From Asticcacaulis sp. ZE23SCel15 (GTDB lineage: Bacteria > Pseudomonadota > Alphaproteobacteria > Caulobacterales > Caulobacteraceae), in NCBI RefSeq assembly GCF_030505395.1, contig NZ_CP130044.1:419001-483000 (forward strand): DNA of 64,000 bases, given 5' to 3'. Under the pieces are notes generated by a model. The model searched no databases, was not told the origin of the DNA, and saw nothing but the letters and a program-made list of their open reading frames with translations. Below, piece after piece: positions 34,503 to 43,777 of this stretch. Numbering within the stretch: the stretch's first letter is position 1; each line of letters begins with the position of its first letter. Both the position numbers and the translations under genes were made by a program.

Positions 34503-35225
34503 ATGTCGCTTTCGACCATCCTGAATATCGGTGTTTCGGGCCTGATGACGGCCCAGAACCAGTTGAGCATTGTCTCGGACAATATCTCCAACCTCAACAC
34601 GCCGGGCTATATCCGTAAGAAACTTGAGCAAAACGCGGCCACGGTTAATGGCGTGGGCGCCGGGGTGACCACCGGTCAGGTTAATCTGTCGACCAGCACC
34701 TATCTTCAGAGCGCCTCGCTCAAGGCCAATTCCGCCTCGTCTCAGGCCCAGGCCTATTACGAATTGCTGGACCAGATTCAGGGCCAATTCGGCGATATCA
34801 GCGAAGCCGGTAATGTCTTTAATCTGGGCGATGAAATCTTCACCACCTTCGCCAAGGCCGCCGAAAGCCCGCAATCGACCGCCAGCCGTCAGGAAATCGT
34901 CACCAATCTGGAAAATTTCCTAGATGAGACGACGCGCATCGCCGATCAGATTCAGACGATCCGTAAGGATGCGGATTTGCGCATTTCTTCGGGCGTCAAA
35001 TCGGTCAATGACCTTCTGAAAAACATCAGCCAGTTGAACGGCGTCATCTCTCAGGCCTATGTCACCGGCGGCGACGCCTCCGGCGCTCAGACGACCCAGT
35101 CGCAATATATGGATGAACTGTCCAAGCTGATCGACGTCGGTGTTTCCTCCAATGGCACGGGCGGCGTGACCCTACGCACCCAGTCGGGCTTTAATCTGGT
35201 CACCAAGGACTTTATGCGACCTTAA
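34503..35225 (+). pseudogene. flgK: FlgK, 5' part (frameshifted gene)
   Basis: The N-terminal 240 residues of hook-filament junction protein FlgK. LSTILNIGVSGLMTAQNQLSIVSDNISNLNTPGYIRKK is the axial-protein start. The frame breaks after FNLVTKDFM, near 35210-35220, where ATGCGACC would restore the frame if read ATGGCGACC. The continuing frame encodes the matching remainder (A-T-L-S-Y-Q-S-A-G-N-V...). Restored, the gene would run 34503-36661 with about 719 residues. One missing base is the simplest explanation; no canonical slippery heptamer is present, so programmed frameshifting is unlikely. Transcription is from the sigma-54 promoter at 34311. Confidence 0.9.
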
Positions 35226-35338
35226 GCTACCAGTCCGCCGGCAATGTCGATGCCGACACGACCTTCAATTCAATCTATGTCACTGGCCCTGACGGCGAAA
35301 AGCGCGACTTTGGCGACCATCTGGGCAGCGGCGAGCTT

Positions 35339-36661
35339 ATGGGCCTGACCCAGTTGCGGGATGACACATCGGTCAAGATTTCCGAACAGCTCTCCGAATA
35401 TGTCTCGGCCTTTACCGATCAGTTGAACGCCGCCCATAATGCCGCCAGCGCCGTACCGGCCCCGACCGCGCTTAATGGCAAGGCAACCGACCTGACCCTG
35501 GCCGAAGCCGCCACCGGCTTTACAGGCACCACCAATCTGGTGGTCACCAATTCATCAGGGGTTATCCAGCGCCGGGTTGAACTGAACATGACCGCAGGCA
35601 CCTGGACCGCCTATAATGCGGCGGGGGCTGCCGTTGGCACCGGCGGTTATGCTGCGGCAACCTTTGATACCGACATCACCACCGCCATGGGCGGCTACGG
35701 CACGGTCAGCTTCGCCAATGGTCAGCTTAGCGTTGCCGCCGCTCAGACCGCACCGGGTTCAGCCGGAAACGGCATTTCGGTGGTTGAGCCCGACACCGGC
35801 GCCTCAACCAAAAATGGCCGGTCATTTTCGCACTATTTCGGCCTGAACGACCTGATCACCTCATCGGGTCATACTCAATACGATACGGGTCTGACCTCGA
35901 CCTCCAACCATGGCTTCACCGCCGGTGACACCATCCGATTTGACCTGCGCGAAGCCAATGGCTCAATCCTGGCCAAGGTCGATTTCCAGATACCGGCCGG
36001 CACGCAGATGAGCGATCTGCTGACCGCACTCAATTCAACCACGACCGGCGTCGGCTCCTATGGTCAGTTTGCGCTGTCCTCCGAAGGTGAGTTGCAGTTC
36101 ACCGGCTATGGCACCCCGTCTAATAAACTGAGTGTCTTGTCGGATCAGACCTCGCGCCTTAATGCCGGTGGTGCGAGCTTCACGGAATTTTTTGGCGTCG
36201 GCGGCACACCGGCCACCCGCATAGGCAACTTTTCCGTCAGCGACCGCATCTCTAACAACCTTTACAATCTGTCGATGGCCCAGGTCGACCTGTCCGCCCC
36301 GGCGGGTGAATTGGCCCTGGTCAGCGGCGATGGCTCCGGCGCGCTGTTGATGTCAAAAATCGGCGACGCCAGCTATAATTTCAATAAGGCCGGTTATTCC
36401 GGCGTCGGTCTGTCATCGCTGTCGCGCTATGCCTCAGACCTCGCCGGTCAGATCGGCACTCTGGCGTCCTCCGCCGAAAAGCGCCGCGATTCCGCCGAGG
36501 CCTTATCAAATGAGGCCACCGCCCGCCGGTCTTCGGTCGAAGGGGTCAATCTGGATGAAGAACTGGTCAACCTGACCACCTTCCAGCAGGCCTACAACGC
36601 TTCGTCCCGCGTCATTCAAACCGCCAAAGATATGTACGATATCCTGCTAGGATTGGTGTAA
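35339..36661 (+). pseudogene. flgK: FlgK, 3' part (frameshifted gene)
   Basis: The C-terminal part of FlgK in the other frame; the frame is open from about 35217, so ATG 35339 is internal and not a true start. ISEQLSEYVSAFTDQLNAAHN continues the N-terminal coiled coil. The C-terminal end GVNLDEELVNLTTFQQAYNASSRVIQTAKDMYDILL is the FlgK closing signature. The middle is a variable Ala/Thr/Gly-rich domain. It is followed three bases later by flgL. If the single-base difference is real, hook-filament assembly would fail, so an error in the sequence is plausible. Confidence 0.9.
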
Positions 36662-36664
36662 GTC

Positions 36665-37588
36665 ATGAGAATCTCGACCTCGCAAAGCTGGAACAATGCC
36701 TTATCAAACCTGATGCAGGCGCAATCGCGCCAAAATCAGGCCAATGAGCAGGTTCAAACCCAAAAGGTCGCCACCGATCTGCGTGGCTATGGCCGCTCTT
36801 CGGAAATCGTGGCCTCTTATCAGTCCTCGGTAACGCGCATTGAAGGCTATCTCAGCGTCAACCAGACGGTCGCTGACCGCCTCGATACCCAGAATCTGGC
36901 GCTGGAGCGCGTTGGCGAAGGGGCCGAAGGGGCACGTCAGACCATCCTTGATGCCCTGGCCAATGGCAGCGCCAACACCATGATGCAGGCACTCAATTCC
37001 GATTTCGCCGCCGTAGTTGATGGCCTGAACTTCAAGCATCAGGGCCAATACCTGTTTGCGGGCGGCAAGGATGACACCGCCCCCGTCAATGTCTCAACCA
37101 TGGCTCAGGCGGCGGCGCTGACCAATGTCGCTGATGCTTTCGATAACGGCACCATCAAGAAAAGCTCCCAGATTGATGCCACCACCAAGCTGCAGACCGG
37201 CATGCTGGCTGATGATCTCGGCAGCGAAGTCATGCAGATCTATAAGGATCTTTATGACTACCATGCGTCTGCCAACGGCCCGCTGGATGGTGAGCTTAAT
37301 GATGCTCAGCAGACCTTTCTGACCGGCATCGCGTCGCGCTTTGCGACCGCCTATAATAATGTGCTGGAGTTGACCTCGCTCAACGGCACCTATCAGAACC
37401 GGGTCGAAAACGCGGCCACCTCTTTGACGGCCCAATCAACCTCATTGCAGGGCCTGCTGTCGGATCGCACCGGCGTCGATCTTGCCGAAGCCTACACAAA
37501 GCTTGAGATGGCGACAGTGTCGGTCAATGCCTCCGCTCAGGTTGTTGCTAACCTTAAGCAAACGACCCTGCTGGATTTGCTGCGGTGA
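36665..37588 (+). CDS. flgL: Hook-filament junction protein FlgL
   Basis: A 307-residue flagellin-like protein. MRISTSQSWNNALSNLMQAQSRQNQANEQVQTQKV is the flagellin/FlgL N-terminal helix, and FLFAGGKDDTAPV-like FKHQGQYLFAGGKDDTAP is typical of FlgL (YLFAG). The C-terminal LAEAYTKLEMATVSVNASAQVVANLKQTTLLDLL forms the coiled-coil partner. It follows flgK by three bases, so it is co-expressed from the late sigma-54 promoter. Confidence 0.95.
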   Translation: MRISTSQSWNNALSNLMQAQSRQNQANEQVQTQKVATDLRGYGRSSEIVASYQSSVTRIEGYLSVNQTVADRLDTQNLALERVGEGAEGARQTILDALANGSANTMMQALNSDFAAVVDGLNFKHQGQYLFAGGKDDTAPVNVSTMAQAAALTNVADAFDNGTIKKSSQIDATTKLQTGMLADDLGSEVMQIYKDLYDYHASANGPLDGELNDAQQTFLTGIASRFATAYNNVLELTSLNGTYQNRVENAATSLTAQSTSLQGLLSDRTGVDLAEAYTKLEMATVSVNASAQVVANLKQTTLLDLLR

Positions 37589-37622
37589 GTGGGGCGTTTA
37601 CCCAGCCAATTTAGTGAGAGTG

Positions 37623-38159
37623 TCAAACGGCTCCGCCCCAACCGTTAGCCAGATAATATTCTACTTCCGAGTCATCGATTTCTATCAATAACCGCCCCAG
37701 CATTTCGTAATTTTTAGCCAGCGCTAAAACGGAAAAAATCGCCCGCAACTCCCATGAGGTCGCACTCTTTGGAATATCTTCCAGACAGTCAGCTTCTATG
37801 GTCGCCCAAACCTGTTGATAAGCCTCTTTAAACTCATCAGGAACGAGCGGATTTTGGGGCTTTAAACGACACCCCTCAATTGCGGCCATAAGCGCATAAA
37901 AATTCCAGTCAAACCGGAGGCCGGTACGTCGCAGATGAACAAGGCATATCACAGCCAAATAAGACGCTGATCCAATGTCACCTTGGTGGTGCAGTTCCTG
38001 CCACAGCTCTTTCCAAGATTTTTCATCCTTGGGATTAGAAGCTAATTTCTTCAGCGCTTTAAGAGGTGAATATGGCTGCTTGTAGCCACCCTCGACGCTG
38101 CGCCATATGGGATCATCATCCTTAAACGGCAGTTGTGATGCCTTAGTAAGCGGCCACAT
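37623..38159 (-). CDS. Hypothetical protein downstream of the GntR regulator
   Basis: A 178-residue soluble, mostly helical protein with many Trp and Leu residues (WKELWQELHHQGDIGSASYLAVICLVH in the middle) and an acidic C-terminus. I recognise no family. It opens MWPLTKASQLPFKDDDPIW, a style shared with orphan or immunity-like proteins, but that is not evidence of role. It starts two bases after the GntR gene stop, so the two are probably co-transcribed. Confidence 0.6.
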   Translation of the reverse strand: MWPLTKASQLPFKDDDPIWRSVEGGYKQPYSPLKALKKLASNPKDEKSWKELWQELHHQGDIGSASYLAVICLVHLRRTGLRFDWNFYALMAAIEGCRLKPQNPLVPDEFKEAYQQVWATIEADCLEDIPKSATSWELRAIFSVLALAKNYEMLGRLLIEIDDSEVEYYLANGWGGAV

Positions 38160-38161
38160 GA

Positions 38162-38842
38162 TTACGCCCTCACCGCCTCCACCATCAGGTCCATGCCCTC
38201 AGCGATATCCTCGGCCATAGCTTTGCGCGCGGTGTCGGCATCGCGGGCAGCAAAGGCCCCGATCAGTTCCTGATGGTGATCGCGGGGCAATTGCACGGTG
38301 CCGAGCTTATTGAACACCACCCGCATAAACGGCCCGGTTTGCAGCCACAGGGTGCGCGCCATATCGTAAAACAGGTCGGCATGAGCCGCTTTATAAATAT
38401 GGAAATGAAAGGCGTGATTGGCCTTCATATAGCCTTCGACATCGCCTTTGGAGAGGGCGACCATCAGGGTGTCGTCTTCTTCTTTTAGGGTATCGACCAG
38501 TTCCGGCGTCGCCTTGATCGCCGCGATCGCCGCCAGTTCCGGCTCGACCCAGGACCGGGCCTTGGCCAGTTGATGCAGGCGGTCTTCGGACAATGACGGC
38601 ACCCGCAGGCGCTTATTTGACGGCTGTAACTCCAACGCCTTTTCCGCGATCAGACGGCGCACCGCCTCACGCACTGGCATAGGCGATACATTCAATCCGC
38701 TGGCGAGCGTCCGCAGCGACACCGACTGTCCCGGCGCGAAAACACCTTCGGTCAGCGCTTCGGCCAGGGCGTCATAGACCTGATCGTGGAAGGAGGCGTC
38801 ATCGGCCTTTAGCAAATATGAACTCAACGCTTCCACAGCCAA
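38162..38842 (-). CDS. GntR-family regulator, FCD (FadR-like) subgroup
   Basis: A 226-residue regulator with an N-terminal winged helix (LTEGVFAPGQSVSLRTLASGLNVSPMPVREAVRRLIAE, about 32-70) and a C-terminal all-helical FCD ligand domain with metal-binding His residues (NHAFHFHIYKAA, DHHQELIGAF). The start is TTG 38842, since AGGAG lies eight bases upstream and no ATG is in frame nearby. It is divergent from the omega-amino-acid aminotransferase, with a palindrome TGTGATCACA between them, so it probably represses that gene in response to an amino or carboxylic acid. Confidence 0.88.
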   Translation of the reverse strand: MAVEALSSYLLKADDASFHDQVYDALAEALTEGVFAPGQSVSLRTLASGLNVSPMPVREAVRRLIAEKALELQPSNKRLRVPSLSEDRLHQLAKARSWVEPELAAIAAIKATPELVDTLKEEDDTLMVALSKGDVEGYMKANHAFHFHIYKAAHADLFYDMARTLWLQTGPFMRVVFNKLGTVQLPRDHHQELIGAFAARDADTARKAMAEDIAEGMDLMVEAVRA

Positions 38843-38886
38843 AACGCATCTCCTGAAACGGAATATTCTTGCAGGGCCAGATGATG

Positions 38887-38896
38887 TGTGATCACA
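38887..38896. promoter_or_regulatory. Candidate GntR operator
   Basis: A perfect palindrome TGTGATCACA lies in the 121-base gap between the GntR gene and the aminotransferase. FCD regulators bind short dyads in such divergent gaps. A CRP-like half-site resemblance (TGTGA) is the alternative. Confidence 0.4.
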
Positions 38897-38963
38897 ATTG
38901 CAGGCCGCCTGAACTCATAGTGTCACATGTTTTACCACCCCGTCATCAGGGATTTTTCGTATA

Positions 38964-40295
38964 ATGGATAATCTCAGCCCCAACCTGCCGTCGCCCGAAG
39001 CGCTCGACAGCTTTTGGATGCCCTTTACCCCCAATCGGCAGTTCAAGGCCCAGCCGCGGCTGTTGGTGTCGGCCAGGGACATGCACTACCAAAGCCATGA
39101 TGGGCGCCAGATTCTGGATATGACCGCGGGTATATGGTGCTCGAACGCCGGCCATAACCGCCCGAAAATCGTTGAGGCCATTCAAAAACAGGCGGCAGAG
39201 ATGGATTTTGCCCCCACCTTCAACATGGCCCACCCCAAGGTATTTGAGTTTACCCATAAGCTGTCCAAGCTTTTGCCCTATGACCTCAAGCGGGTGTTCC
39301 TGACCAATTCGGGGTCAGAATCCGCCGATACTGCGCTTAAGATCGCGCTGGCCTATCAGCGGGCGCGCGGCATGGCGGGCAAGGTACGCCTGATCGGGCG
39401 GGAACGGGCCTATCACGGCGTCGGCTTTGGCGGCATCAGCGTCGGCGGCATCCCCAAAAACAGATTATTTGGCCCGCTGTTGAATGGGGTTGACCACCTG
39501 CCCCACACCTATCAACCGGAGCATGGCCGCTTTATCAAGGGCGAACCGGAGCACGGTCTGGACTCTGCCGAAGCGCTGGAGCGGATCATCACCCTGCATG
39601 ACGCCTCAACCATTGCCGCGGTGATCGTTGAGCCTGTCGCCGGATCGACCGGGGTTCTGGTGCCGCCCAAAGGGTATTTGAAACGCCTGCGCGAAATCTG
39701 CGACAAGCACGATATTCTGCTGATTTTCGATGAAGTTATCACCGGCTTCGGGCGGTTGGGCGCGGCTTTTGGGGCGGAGTATTTTGGGGTGCGGCCCGAC
39801 ATCATGTGCATGGCCAAGGGCATCACCAACGCCGCCGTGCCGATGGGCGCTGTCGCCGTATCCAACCGCATCTATGACACCTTTATGCAGACCTCTGAAA
39901 CGCCGATTGAGCTGTTCCACGGCTATACCTATACCGGCCACCCTCTGGCCTGTGCGGCGGGGATTGCCACACTTGAGACCTATGCCGAAGAAGGCCTGTT
40001 TGCCCGCGCTGCCGATATGGCCCCCTACTGGCAGGAGGCGATCCATTCCTTAAAAGACGCTCGTCATGTCATCGATATCCGCAATCTGGGCCTGATCGGC
40101 GGGATCGAGTTGGAGCCCCGTTCTGGTGCTGCCACCGCGCGGGCGATGGAGGTGTTCAACAAAGCCTTCGATGCCGGGCTGCTGATCCGGGTCACAGGTG
40201 ACATCATCGCCATGTCCCCGCCGCTGATCCTTGAAAAATCCCATATCGATCAGGCGGTGGAGATTCTCCGCAAGGTTTTGTCGGAGACGGAATAG
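38964..40295 (+). CDS. Beta-alanine/omega-amino acid:pyruvate aminotransferase
   Basis: A 443-residue class III PLP-dependent aminotransferase. The pattern SFWMPFTPNRQFKAQPRLLVSARDMHY is typical of beta-alanine:pyruvate transaminases; FLTNSGSESADTALKIAL binds the cofactor phosphate; LLIFDEVITGFGRLG contains the PLP-ring Asp and MCMAKGITNAA the Schiff-base lysine (about residue 290). It would convert beta-alanine or related omega-amines to semialdehydes with pyruvate as acceptor. No malonate-semialdehyde dehydrogenase neighbour is present. It is probably controlled by the divergent GntR regulator. Confidence 0.9.
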   Translation: MDNLSPNLPSPEALDSFWMPFTPNRQFKAQPRLLVSARDMHYQSHDGRQILDMTAGIWCSNAGHNRPKIVEAIQKQAAEMDFAPTFNMAHPKVFEFTHKLSKLLPYDLKRVFLTNSGSESADTALKIALAYQRARGMAGKVRLIGRERAYHGVGFGGISVGGIPKNRLFGPLLNGVDHLPHTYQPEHGRFIKGEPEHGLDSAEALERIITLHDASTIAAVIVEPVAGSTGVLVPPKGYLKRLREICDKHDILLIFDEVITGFGRLGAAFGAEYFGVRPDIMCMAKGITNAAVPMGAVAVSNRIYDTFMQTSETPIELFHGYTYTGHPLACAAGIATLETYAEEGLFARAADMAPYWQEAIHSLKDARHVIDIRNLGLIGGIELEPRSGAATARAMEVFNKAFDAGLLIRVTGDIIAMSPPLILEKSHIDQAVEILRKVLSETE

Positions 40296-40301
40296 ACAAG
40301 A

Positions 40302-40417
40302 TACCCCTCCGCCTCACTATCGCTCGGCACCTCCCCACCTTGCGGTAGGGAGGAGGTAGAGTCCTCATTCTCCTCCCCATTTCATGGGGAGGTGGCCGCG
40401 TAGCGGACGGAGGGGTA
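40302..40417. repeat. 116-base inverted composite of the CTCC/GACGGAGG repeat
   Basis: Perfect ten-base terminal inverted repeats TACCCCTCCG and CGGAGGGGTA, with inner CACCTCCCC and GGGGAGGTG arms: two units tail to tail, the reverse of the arrangement at 26506. It lies between the aminotransferase and MFS genes (convergent 3' ends). Confidence 0.75.
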
Positions 40418-40424
40418 CTTACGG

Positions 40425-40460
40425 CCCAAAGTACATTGAGCGGAGCGAAGGACTTTGGGG
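40425..40460. repeat. CAAAGT...ACTTTG stem-loop repeat, copy 1
   Basis: CCCAAAGT and ACTTTGGG arms around TGAGCGGAGCGAAGG. A related inverted copy lies at 52929-52962; both neighbour a CTCC-family repeat. Confidence 0.55.
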
Positions 40461-40467
40461 CAAGGGC

Positions 40468-41736
40468 TTATAGCTGGTCAGATTTGTAGAGCGCCGGAAA
40501 CAGCTTGACCCACGCGCCGGTGACAATCAGCGAGCCAATACCCCCAAACAGGGCCGCCCCGACCGGCCCCAGGAACCGCGCCACGACGCCGGATTCAAAC
40601 TCGCCCAGTTCGTTGGACGCCCCGATAAACAGGTATGACACTGAGGCCACCCGCCCGCGCATGTAATCGGGCGTTACGATCTGAACCAGCGTTCCGCGCA
40701 CATAGACGCTGACCATATCCGCCGCCCCCAGCACCACCAAAGCGGCGACCGATACCCAAAAGCTCTGGGATATGCCGAAAATGATGGTGCAAATTCCGAA
40801 TATCGCCACCCCGCCATACATCCACTTCCCGGCATGACGCCGGATCGGCGATCGCGCCAGCCAGGCCGCCGTGGCCATGGCGCCTACCGCTGCCGAAGAC
40901 CGCAAAATGCCGTAGCCTTCCGGCCCGACATGCAAAACATCCTTGGCGAAAATCGGCAGCAGGGCCGTCGCTCCACCCAGCAACACCGCAAACAAATCCA
41001 GCGACAAGGCCCCCAGCACGACCTTATTGGTCCAGATATAGCTGAGGCCTTCCTTGACCATTTCCATCTTTGAGCCACCGGCATATTCGGGCTGGGTATT
41101 GGCCTTGATGTTGAGGATGATGATGCCTGCAACCACGAAAAGTACCGCGCTGACGCCGTAGGCAAAGCCGGTCGAAGCCGCCACCAGCACGCCCCCAAGG
41201 GCTGGCCCAAGCACCCCACCGACCTGAAACGACAGGGAGTTGATGGCAATCGCCTTGGGCAGCATGTCGCGCGGCACGATCATCGGGCCAATGCTTGATC
41301 CCGCAGGGGCGATAAAGGAGCGCGTTACCCCCAGACAGGCCGACAGCACAAACAGTGCCCAGAACGGCGAATTGGGTGTCACCGCCAGCGCAAAAAACCC
41401 AAGCGCAATCACGGCTTGGGCGGCAATCGTAAAGCCCATCACCTTCTTGCGGTCGTATTTGTCGACGACCACACCGGCGGGCAGGGTTGTGATAAACATG
41501 GCGATGAACTGACACAGGCCCATCAGCCCGACATAGAGCGCCGATTGCCCCACCCCGGTCGTCTCGCGCGCCGTTTCATAGATATGCCAGGCAATCGCCG
41601 CCGACTGTGCCGAATAGCTTAGGACCGAAATGAAACGCGCCAGCAGGAAACTGCGAAAGGCCGGAATCTGCAGCGGGCCTTTGTAGAGCGATGGCGATGG
41701 ATCAATGGGCGGGATTTCGGCAGGGGGATTTGACAC
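40468..41736 (-). CDS. MFS transporter, EntS/MFS_3 type
   Basis: A 422-residue inner-membrane major facilitator with about 12 hydrophobic segments. The opening PAFRSFLLARFISVLSYSAQSAAIAWHIYE and the loop motif PAGVVVDKYDRKKVMG (A-type MFS motif between TM2 and TM3) match the EntS-like MFS_3 group. Such proteins export siderophores, drugs or metabolites; the substrate is unknown. The hydrophilic N-terminus starts MSNPPAEIPPIDPSPS. It is divergent from dapE. Confidence 0.85.
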   Translation of the reverse strand: MSNPPAEIPPIDPSPSLYKGPLQIPAFRSFLLARFISVLSYSAQSAAIAWHIYETARETTGVGQSALYVGLMGLCQFIAMFITTLPAGVVVDKYDRKKVMGFTIAAQAVIALGFFALAVTPNSPFWALFVLSACLGVTRSFIAPAGSSIGPMIVPRDMLPKAIAINSLSFQVGGVLGPALGGVLVAASTGFAYGVSAVLFVVAGIIILNIKANTQPEYAGGSKMEMVKEGLSYIWTNKVVLGALSLDLFAVLLGGATALLPIFAKDVLHVGPEGYGILRSSAAVGAMATAAWLARSPIRRHAGKWMYGGVAIFGICTIIFGISQSFWVSVAALVVLGAADMVSVYVRGTLVQIVTPDYMRGRVASVSYLFIGASNELGEFESGVVARFLGPVGAALFGGIGSLIVTGAWVKLFPALYKSDQL

Positions 41737-41814
41737 AAAAAAAGTCCCGAAATGGCGGGAACCCGGTCACATTGCGGCTTCCCTAATATAGCCGGAGGTC
41801 TTACACCAAGCCTC

Positions 41815-42972
41815 ATGTCAAATACACCAAAATGTCTCACCGATCCCGTTCAGTTAACGCAAGAGCTGATTCGCCGCCCGTCCGTCACCCCCGCTGACGA
41901 AGGCGCGATGGATGTGGTGCAGGGCTGGCTTGAGGATCTGGGGTTTAGCTGCACACGCCTGAAATATGGTGAGATCGAAAACCTCTATGCACGGCGGGGC
42001 ACGGCCTCACCCAATCTGTGTTTTGCCGGTCATACCGATGTGGTGCCAGATGGCGCGCGCGATGACTGGCGCTGCGATCCCTTTGCCGGTGAGATCACGG
42101 ACGGCGTTCTGACCGGACGGGGTGCTGTCGATATGAAGGGCGGGATTGCCGCCTGGATCTCCGCGGTAGCGCGTCTTGAAAACGCCCCCGGTTCGTTGTC
42201 ATTTCTGATCACCGGCGACGAAGAAGGGGTGGCGACCGACGGCACGGTCAAGGTCGTTGAGTGGCTGAAAACACAGGGCGAAGTCATCGACCACTGCATT
42301 GTCGGTGAGCCAACCTCATCAGCGATATTGGGTGACATGATCAAGGTCGGTCGGCGCGGCTCGATCAATGCCACCATCACCGTGACGGGCAAGCAGGGCC
42401 ATGTCGCTTATCCGCAGCGCGCCCTCAATCCGGTGCCGGTGCTGGTCGACATCATGCAGGCGCTGAACGCGCGGGTGCTGGACGAAGGCTATGAGCGGTT
42501 TTTGCCGTCAAACCTTGAAATCACGAACTTTGATGTCGGCAATGCCACGACCAACCTTATCCCGCAAAAGGCGTCTGGCCGGATCAATATCCGCTTTAAC
42601 CCTACCCATTCGGGGCAGTCTCTCGCTGACTGGATGCGCGGCGTGTGCGATGAATTTGCGCACAAAACGGGTGCACAGATCGCGTTCAAACCAACCATAT
42701 CGGGTGAGGCCTTCCTGACCGAGAGTGGTGCGTTTGTGGATGTGATTTTGGGCGCGATCCATGAGGTTTTAGGGACTGACGCTGATCCGTCGACGACCGG
42801 CGGCACGTCGGATGCGCGCTTTATCCGCGCCCTGTGCCCCGTGGTCGAATTTGGTCTGGTCGGTCAGACCATGCATCAGGTCAATGAATCGACGCCCATC
42901 GCCGACCTTGAAAACCTGACCCGCGCCTATCAGCGTTTGATTGATCTCTATTTCGAGAAATTCGCCGCTTAA
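41815..42972 (+). CDS. dapE: Succinyl-diaminopimelate desuccinylase
   Basis: A dinuclear-zinc M20 hydrolase of lysine and meso-diaminopimelate synthesis: N-succinyl-LL-DAP to LL-DAP plus succinate. Motifs: LCFAGHTDVVP (metal His), GRGAVDMKGGIAAW (bridging Asp), ITGDEEG (catalytic Glu) and near the end VNESTPIADLENLT. Its length of 385 residues is normal. ATG 41815 (MSNTPKCLTDP) was chosen; 21 residues to 41752 look spurious. The stop codon TAA is part of a TAAGAACTCCCC motif that begins a repeat element. Confidence 0.95.
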   Translation: MSNTPKCLTDPVQLTQELIRRPSVTPADEGAMDVVQGWLEDLGFSCTRLKYGEIENLYARRGTASPNLCFAGHTDVVPDGARDDWRCDPFAGEITDGVLTGRGAVDMKGGIAAWISAVARLENAPGSLSFLITGDEEGVATDGTVKVVEWLKTQGEVIDHCIVGEPTSSAILGDMIKVGRRGSINATITVTGKQGHVAYPQRALNPVPVLVDIMQALNARVLDEGYERFLPSNLEITNFDVGNATTNLIPQKASGRINIRFNPTHSGQSLADWMRGVCDEFAHKTGAQIAFKPTISGEAFLTESGAFVDVILGAIHEVLGTDADPSTTGGTSDARFIRALCPVVEFGLVGQTMHQVNESTPIADLENLTRAYQRLIDLYFEKFAA

Positions 42973-42975
42973 GAA

Positions 42976-42999
42976 CTCCCCACCTTCGGTAGGGAGGAG
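42976..42999. repeat. CTCC palindromic repeat, short copy after dapE
   Basis: CTCCCCACC-TTCGGT-AGGGAGGAG stem-loop between the dapE and truA 3' ends; nearly identical to the segment at 40330-40357. Confidence 0.65.
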
Positions 43000-43000
43000 A

Positions 43001-43777
43001 TTATTTCAATGAACTCCGCCCCTTAAAATCAGGCTCGGCCTCATAGGTCACATGGGTCAGGAACAACCCTTCCGGCGGGGCGACCTGCCCGCAGGCGGTC
43101 CGGTCTTTCGCCTCCAGCGCTGTCTTCACATCATCAATATCCCAGCGCCCGATGCCGACCTCCGCCAACGTCCCGACCATCGAACGCACCTGCCGATGCA
43201 GAAAGGACCGCGACGCAAACACCAGATGCACCTCATCCCCAACGCGGGCGACACGGGCAATATCCAGCGTCTTGACGGGGGACTTGGCCTGACATTCCAC
43301 ATGGCGAAAAGTGGTAAAATCATGCAGCCCGATCAGGGCTTTCGCCGCCGTCTGCATGGCGGTCGCATCCAGCGGTTTCTTGACATGCCATACCCGCCCC
43401 AGATCAAGTGCGGGCGGCGCACGCCGGTTCAGGATGCGGTACAGATACATCCGCCCGGTCGCCGAAAACCGCGCCGAGAAATCGTCCGGCACCTGAGCGG
43501 CCTCCAGCACCGACACCGGCTCCCCCATCAGATGGGCATTGAGTGCATTGGCTACCACCTCACCGCGATAGGCTTTCTCTAAATCAAACGTGATCACCTG
43601 CCCGGTGGCATGGACGCCGGTATCGGTCCGCCCCGCAGCCGTCAGCCGTAGGCGTTCACCGGAAAATTTGAAGATCGCCTCTTCAATCACCCCCTGCACG
43701 GTCGGCAGGTCGCCCTGAGCCTGAAAGCCCTTATAAGGCCGCCCGTCATACTCAATAAGGCAGGAATAACGCGGCAT
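43001..43777 (-). CDS. truA: tRNA pseudouridine(38-40) synthase TruA
   Basis: A 258-residue enzyme that isomerises uridines 38-40 of tRNA anticodon stems. It opens [21 protein letters not shown], and the catalytic Asp is in TAAGRTDTGVHA (about residue 52). RVWHVKKPLDATAMQTAAKALIGLHDFTTFR and SFLHRQVRSMVGTL are further family motifs. Its start overlaps the end of fmt by one base, so fmt-truA is an operon. Confidence 0.96.
   Translation of the reverse strand: MPRYSCLIEYDGRPYKGFQAQGDLPTVQGVIEEAIFKFSGERLRLTAAGRTDTGVHATGQVITFDLEKAYRGEVVANALNAHLMGEPVSVLEAAQVPDDFSARFSATGRMYLYRILNRRAPPALDLGRVWHVKKPLDATAMQTAAKALIGLHDFTTFRHVECQAKSPVKTLDIARVARVGDEVHLVFASRSFLHRQVRSMVGTLAEVGIGRWDIDDVKTALEAKDRTACGQVAPPEGLFLTHVTYEAEPDFKGRSSLK

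Noticed and set aside
35205-35225. Programmed -1 frameshift in flgK
   Set aside because: No X-XXY-YYZ slippery heptamer or obvious downstream pseudoknot; FlgK is not known to use recoding.
39606-40046. 146-codon minus-strand frame opposite the aminotransferase
   Set aside because: Antisense shadow of a strongly conserved gene.
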